DNA from: UBA4644 sp964541085
GTDB taxonomy: Bacteria; Bacillota; Clostridia; Oscillospirales; Butyricicoccaceae
DNA: 26,347 nt
Reading direction: 5' to 3'
Assembly: GCA_964541085.1 (NCBI GenBank)
Contig: CAZIPA010000028.1
Span: 1-26,347, forward strand
The position numbers were made by a program, and so were the translations under genes. Below are positions 22,722-26,347 of this stretch, piece after piece (positions within the stretch are counted from its first letter, which is position 1; each line of letters opens with the position of its first letter). The notes under the pieces are model-generated. The model worked only from the letters and a program-made list of their open reading frames with translations, did no database searches and had not been told where the DNA came from.

Positions 22722-23704
22722 TGGAGCTTTACGGAACGCTGGGCCCCGCCTGCGGAAAGGCAGACCTGCTGGAGCAAATGCTGGAGGCGGGCATGACGGG
22801 GATACGGCTGAATCTTTCTCACGCCACCCTGCGGGAAAGTCTTCCGCTGCTGGAGCAGCTGCATCTGGCAGCCCGTCGCCGGGGTGTCCGGCCCGAGCTG
22901 CTGATCGACCTGCAAGGGCCTGAGCTGCGGACGGGAACCGAGGGTCTGCCCCTGTCGTTGCGGGAGGGAGAGCTTTTGCCCCTGAAGCGTTTAGCTCTGC
23001 CGGAAATGCTGGAAGCGGCGCTGGAGCCGGAGATGGAGCTGCTGCTGGATGACGGCAAACTGTGCGTCCGGGTGCTGCCGGAGGGCCGGGGAAGGGTGCT
23101 GCGGGGCGGCATACTGAAGCCACGGAAAAGCGTGGCTGTTTCCGGCCTGTCGCTGGCGCTGCCGGTGCTGACAGAGGAAGACCGGGCGCATCTGGCACAG
23201 GCAGAGGCCTATGGCGTCACCGGCGTAATGCAGTCCTTTGTCCGCAGCCGGGAGGATGTGGAAACGGTGAAGGCAGCCCTGCGGGGCACCGGTCTGCGCC
23301 TGTTTGCCAAGCTGGAAAATCAGGAGGGTCTGCGCACCCTGCCGGAGTGGATTCATCTGCCGGATATGCTGGTGATCGCCCGGGGAGACTTGGGCAATGC
23401 GGTTCCCCTCTGGGAGCTTCCGGCGGTGCAGAAACGGGTATCCGGACTGGCACGAAAGGCGGGCAAGCCCTTTTTGGTGGTAACACAGCTGCTGGCCTCC
23501 ATGGAACAGGCGGCAGTGCCCACCCGGGCAGAGGTCAGCGATATTTTCAATGCGGTGGCAGACGGCGCAGCGGCGCTGATGCTCACCGGTGAGACCGCAG
23601 CGGGCAGATATCCGGTGGAGGCCATGAAAATGCTCTGCCGCACGGCCCACAGCGCGGAACAATTTTTGCGGGAAAGAGAGGAAACGGAAGATGGATTATA
23701 TTGA
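22721..23704 (+). CDS. Short pyruvate-kinase-like protein lacking the C-terminal domain
   Basis: Pyruvate kinase normally turns phosphoenolpyruvate and ADP into pyruvate and ATP and has about 470 residues. This product has 327 and stops after the barrel. Conserved parts are YGTLGPA, RLNLSH with R29/N31/S33, a reduced B domain of about 75-140, QSFVRSREDV, AKLENQEG with K197 and E199, ARGDLG with D223, TQLLASM with T255, and PTRAEVSDIFNAVADG followed by LTGETAAGRYPVEA. The usual DTKGPE loop reads DLQGPE, so the Thr and Lys at 64-65 have become Leu and Gln. The allosteric C-domain is missing. Start is ATG 22721 (or 22718) after GGAGG at 22712-22716. It overlaps prmA by 14 bases. It may be a reduced kinase or a repurposed barrel. 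Confidence 0.82.
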   Translation: MELYGTLGPACGKADLLEQMLEAGMTGIRLNLSHATLRESLPLLEQLHLAARRRGVRPELLIDLQGPELRTGTEGLPLSLREGELLPLKRLALPEMLEAALEPEMELLLDDGKLCVRVLPEGRGRVLRGGILKPRKSVAVSGLSLALPVLTEEDRAHLAQAEAYGVTGVMQSFVRSREDVETVKAALRGTGLRLFAKLENQEGLRTLPEWIHLPDMLVIARGDLGNAVPLWELPAVQKRVSGLARKAGKPFLVVTQLLASMEQAAVPTRAEVSDIFNAVADGAAALMLTGETAAGRYPVEAMKMLCRTAHSAEQFLREREETEDGLY

Positions 23705-24665
23705 GGTGCGGGTCACCACCACCCATGACGCGGCAGAGCTGCTGGCGGATCAGCTGGCAGAGATCACCGGCGGCTGTTCGGTGGACGATCCCCAGACCAT
23801 TGAGGATTTCATTCAGGCCCCGGTGAAGCGCTGGGACTATATCGAGGAGCAGCTGTTTGACAACCCCAGCCGGGAGCCCTCGGTCTGCTGCTATCTCAGC
23901 CCGGATGAGGACGGCGCCCGGCGGCTGAAGGAAATGGGCACCCTGCTGGCAGAGCTGAAGGAACAGGACGAAGCCGGATTTTACGGCAGCCTGAAGCTGG
24001 AGGTCTCTCCCGTGCGCAGCGAGGACTGGGAAAACAACTGGAAGCAATATTACAAGCCCTTCCCGGTGGGCGAGCGTCTGTTTGTCTGTCCCAGCTGGGA
24101 ACAGGCGGAGGTTCCTCAGGGCCGGACGCTGCTGACCATGGATCCCGCTTCCAGCTTTGGCACCGGCTCCCACGCCACCACACGGATGTGCATGGAACAA
24201 CTGGATGCCCTGTCGCTGGACGGCGCAAGGATTCTGGATGTGGGCTGCGGCAGCGGCATTCTGGCCTGTACGGCACTGCTGCTGGGCGGAAAACACGCAC
24301 TGGCCTGTGACATCGAGGAAAATGCCATGCGGGTCACGGCGGAAAATATGGACAAAAACGGCCTGACCGGTCTGCGCTACAGCACCCGCTGCGGCGATCT
24401 GCTGTCCGACCCGGCCCTGCGGCAGGAGCTGGCGGAAAAGGGCCCCTATGATGTGATTCTTGCCAACATCGTGGCCGATGTGCTCATCGCCATGGCAGAC
24501 CATCTCCCCGGGTGGCTGGCCGCCGGAGGACACCTGATTCTTTCCGGCATCATTGACACCCGTGCCGAGGAGGTTCGGCAGGCATTCCGCCGGGCTGGCA
24601 TGGTGATCGTCAACGAAATCGCCCGGGACGGCTGGGTTATGCTGTGCTGTATGCGGGGAAATTGA
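23691..24665 (+). CDS. prmA: Ribosomal protein L11 methyltransferase
   Basis: It trimethylates lysines and the N-terminus of ribosomal protein L11 using S-adenosylmethionine. The 324-residue product has an N-terminal ferredoxin-like L11-binding domain (YIEVRVTTTHDAAELLADQL), then a linker with WENNWKQYYKPFPVGERL. The catalytic domain follows with DPASSFGTGSHATTRMC, the methyl-donor loop ILDVGCGSGILA and the LANIVADVL motif, all typical. The ATG lies 14 bases inside the end of the pyruvate-kinase-like gene and follows GAGAGGAAACGG. In many Firmicutes prmA sits next to rsmE, as here, though rsmE has its own promoter in this window. Confidence 0.95.
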   Translation: MDYIEVRVTTTHDAAELLADQLAEITGGCSVDDPQTIEDFIQAPVKRWDYIEEQLFDNPSREPSVCCYLSPDEDGARRLKEMGTLLAELKEQDEAGFYGSLKLEVSPVRSEDWENNWKQYYKPFPVGERLFVCPSWEQAEVPQGRTLLTMDPASSFGTGSHATTRMCMEQLDALSLDGARILDVGCGSGILACTALLLGGKHALACDIEENAMRVTAENMDKNGLTGLRYSTRCGDLLSDPALRQELAEKGPYDVILANIVADVLIAMADHLPGWLAAGGHLILSGIIDTRAEEVRQAFRRAGMVIVNEIARDGWVMLCCMRGN

Positions 24666-24705
24666 AATATTTTTCTGAAAAAATTCAAAAATTCCGTCTG
24701 AGAAA

Positions 24706-24734
24706 TGGACAAACGGAGTTTCATTTGTTATAAT
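24706..24734 (+). promoter_or_regulatory. Strong extended -10 promoter of rsmE
   Basis: TGGACA at 24706-24711 (five of six to consensus) and a perfect TATAAT at 24729-24734 are 17 bases apart. A TG one base before the -10 (24726-24727) makes it an extended -10. GAGGA at 24748-24752 is the ribosome binding site. Confidence 0.82.
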
Positions 24735-24759
24735 ACTCTTTGGCTGCGAGGAAAACTTC

Positions 24760-25506
24760 ATGCGGTTTTTTGTTTCTGCCCAACAGGTCAGCGGCGATAC
24801 CCTGTCGCTGGATACCGGGGATGCCCAGCATATTTCACGGGTTTTACGGATGCGCCCCGGCGAGGAGATCACCGTCTGCTGTGATGACGGACACATTTAT
24901 CAATGTGCGCTGGCACAGGTAGGCAAGGACTTCGCCACGGCAACCATCCTGTCCGCCACCCCCTTCGATAACGAGCCCTCGGCCTTTGTAACGGTTTACG
25001 CCGGTCTGGCCAAGGGAGATCGCTTTGATTATCTGATTCAGAAGGCGGTGGAGTGCGGTGCGTCCCACATTGTCCCCTTTGAATCCCGCTATTGCGTGGT
25101 TCGGGTGGAGGATCGGGACAGGCAAAAAAAGCAGCAGCGCTATGCCCGCATTGCGCTGGAGGCATCCAAGCAATGCCAGCGTTCCCGCCCGGTGACGGTG
25201 GGGGAGATCGTCTCCTTCCGGGAGGCGGCAGCGATGGCAGGGGAGGCACAGTGCGCCCTGTTCCTGTATGAAAAGGAAAATCGGCAGAGCCTTTCACAGG
25301 TGCTGCGGCAGCATCAGCAGAGTACCAGCTTTGCGGTGATGACCGGGCCGGAGGGCGGCTTTTCCCAGCAGGAGGCGGAGCTGGCGCTGGAAGCAGGTCT
25401 GCATTGCGTATCCATCGGGCCCCGGATCCTGCGCTGTGAAACGGCGCCGGTGGCGGCAGTCTGCGCCATTATGTACCAAACAGGCAATTTTGATATCGGA
25501 GAGTGA
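24760..25506 (+). CDS. rsmE: 16S rRNA (uracil-1498-N3)-methyltransferase
   Basis: It methylates N3 of U1498 in the decoding-centre region of 16S rRNA. The 248-residue protein has an N-terminal PUA-like RNA-binding part (about 1-70, with HISRVLRMRPGEEI) and a SPOUT knot domain. Hallmarks are GLAKGDRFDYLIQKAVECG, the ESRYCVVR segment, ALEASKQCQRSRPV, GPEGG at 196-200 and GPRILRCETAPVAA. The usual GPRILRTETA has a cysteine in place of threonine here, a mild change. It has its own promoter 94 bases after prmA, and the next gene starts seven bases after its stop. Confidence 0.95.
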   Translation: MRFFVSAQQVSGDTLSLDTGDAQHISRVLRMRPGEEITVCCDDGHIYQCALAQVGKDFATATILSATPFDNEPSAFVTVYAGLAKGDRFDYLIQKAVECGASHIVPFESRYCVVRVEDRDRQKKQQRYARIALEASKQCQRSRPVTVGEIVSFREAAAMAGEAQCALFLYEKENRQSLSQVLRQHQQSTSFAVMTGPEGGFSQQEAELALEAGLHCVSIGPRILRCETAPVAAVCAIMYQTGNFDIGE

Positions 25507-25512
25507 GCTTCA

Positions 25513-26256
25513 TTGAACGAGAAAAATCGGAAGAAACAGCAGGCACAGGAGCTTGTGACCAATCGGGTTATGGCTATTTTTGTTTATGTTGTGCTGCTGC
25601 TTTGGGGAATGTCTTGGCTGAATCGGCTGATGACCTTCGGCACCACCTATATGATCGGCCGCAGACTGAATCTGGCGCTGGTGCTGGTGAGTGCGGCGGT
25701 CACGCTGGTGATGCTCTGGCTGACCTGGACACAGCAGAAAAAAGGCACCTTCCGAAAGGACAGGGTCTTCAATCCTGCTCTGTACTGCCTGATGGCGGCG
25801 GCCTTCTGCATCAGCTGCCTGATTATGCGCCTGAGCTTTGAAAACGGAGCGCACATTGTCTATGTGTTCCTGCCTCTGTGTGCGGTGCTGTACCTGATCT
25901 ATTATGTGTACGAGCGGCAGTTTTTCTCCTGCTGTGTGCTGGAGGCGCTGTCCATCGGCGCGGTTTACTGCGTGTATCGCTCTGTCACCGAGGGCAAGCT
26001 GCTGCTGGTGCTGGCGGGCCTTCTGTGCGTGGCCGGCGGTGCGATGGCGCTGCTGGGGAAAAAGGACAGCAAGCTGCTGCGCACGCTGCTGGGCCGTCAG
26101 TATGACAAACAGTATATCCTGCTGACCTGCCTGCTGACGCTGGCCGCCATGGTTCTGGCGGTGCTGCTGCGGGGCAGCGCGGCGCTGATTCTGTGCATCG
26201 TGCTGGGCGTATATCTGCTGGCCTCCGCCGTTTATTTCACCATCAAGGCCATGTGA
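25513..26256 (+). CDS. Multi-spanning membrane protein of unknown function
   Basis: This 247-residue protein is not recognised. After a very charged cytoplasmic start (NEKNRKKQQAQE) it has about seven to eight hydrophobic segments, for example VMAIFVYVVLLLWGM, LALVLVSAAVTLVMLWLTW, PALYCLMAAAFCISCLI, HIVYVFLPLCAVLYLIYYVY, LLLVLAGLLCVAGGAMALL, and the closing ILLTCLLTLAAMVLAVLL and LILCIVLGVYLLASAVYF. No catalytic or transport motif is visible. The start is probably TTG 25513, with GGAGAG at 25498-25503 nine bases upstream; the first in-frame ATG would remove the charged tail and part of helix 1. It lies seven bases after rsmE and is likely co-transcribed with it. The function may concern the envelope, but this is only inferred. 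Confidence 0.75.
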   Translation: MNEKNRKKQQAQELVTNRVMAIFVYVVLLLWGMSWLNRLMTFGTTYMIGRRLNLALVLVSAAVTLVMLWLTWTQQKKGTFRKDRVFNPALYCLMAAAFCISCLIMRLSFENGAHIVYVFLPLCAVLYLIYYVYERQFFSCCVLEALSIGAVYCVYRSVTEGKLLLVLAGLLCVAGGAMALLGKKDSKLLRTLLGRQYDKQYILLTCLLTLAAMVLAVLLRGSAALILCIVLGVYLLASAVYFTIKAM

Positions 26257-26347
26257 CCCCCGCTCTCCCAATCCGCAATCTCCGCACCCGGAAAATGGCA
26301 GGTGTTCATAAAACAGTGTTAGCCAAATAACACGAAATGAGCATCTG
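26257..26347. other. Right-edge non-coding stretch with an inverted repeat
   Basis: No gene is visible in the last 91 bases. GTGTTA at 26316-26321 and TAACAC at 26328-26333 form a 6-bp inverted repeat with a six-base centre, in sequence that turns AT-rich. There is no T-run, so it is not a terminator. It could be the operator or promoter region of a gene beyond the edge. Confidence 0.3.

Noticed and set aside
1..26347. tRNA, rRNA, CRISPR arrays, insertion sequences or prophage genes
   Set aside because: No regularly spaced repeats, transposase, integrase, cloverleaf with TTCGANTC or rRNA-like stretch was recognised on either strand. This was reading by eye, so a tRNAscan and Rfam search would be needed to exclude small RNAs.

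Overview
This window looks like chromosomal DNA of an anaerobic Gram-positive gut-type Clostridia, probably from the Oscillospiraceae/Ruminococcaceae side. That placement is inferred from gene order, codon use and protein families, not from a marker gene. Most genes are GC-rich, with CTG- and CGG-heavy codons. They are packed with ATGA-type stop/start overlaps and use Shine-Dalgarno sites, including some TTG and GTG starts. No tRNA, rRNA, CRISPR array, insertion sequence or prophage gene was recognised.

Left part (1-4107) is a surface-protein region. A small XRE-type repressor faces a secreted protein carrying BspA-like leucine-rich repeats and S-layer homology (SLH) repeats. The promoter between them carries repeated AGGAA/TTCCT half-sites. 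A second secreted SLH protein, with cadherin/Ig-like domains, runs toward the first. A bidirectional terminator separates the two.

Centre left (4283-13886) is a ten-gene operon in the conserved Firmicutes order nusB - M22 TsaD-like - xseA - xseB - ispA - dxs - tlyA - nadK - argR - recN. It joins transcription antitermination, DNA repair, isoprenoid precursor synthesis, rRNA methylation, NADP supply and arginine control. It ends at a strong intrinsic terminator. Next come proB-proA-proC, which make proline from glutamate, and a flavodoxin-like gene (13878-17410), which end at another terminator.

On the minus strand, 19925-17444 holds an MBOAT O-acyltransferase and a membrane-anchored SGNH hydrolase, a likely cell-envelope acylation pair. 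Further right on the same strand (22103-19976) is a two-gene unit for a radical SAM protein and a DUF4130-type partner, both from families thought to act in DNA repair. Its promoter carries two LexA-like operators. The radical SAM protein ends with a perfect QLSLF sliding-clamp-binding motif. SOS promoter, DNA-binding helix-hairpin-helix, clamp motif and an uncharacterised radical enzyme together make this the most interesting system in the window.

Right part (22143-26256), plus strand: a DUF6125 protein, a short pyruvate-kinase-like protein with no C-terminal regulatory domain and an altered active-site motif, and prmA form one overlapping unit. A strong extended -10 promoter then drives rsmE and an unrecognised multi-spanning membrane protein.
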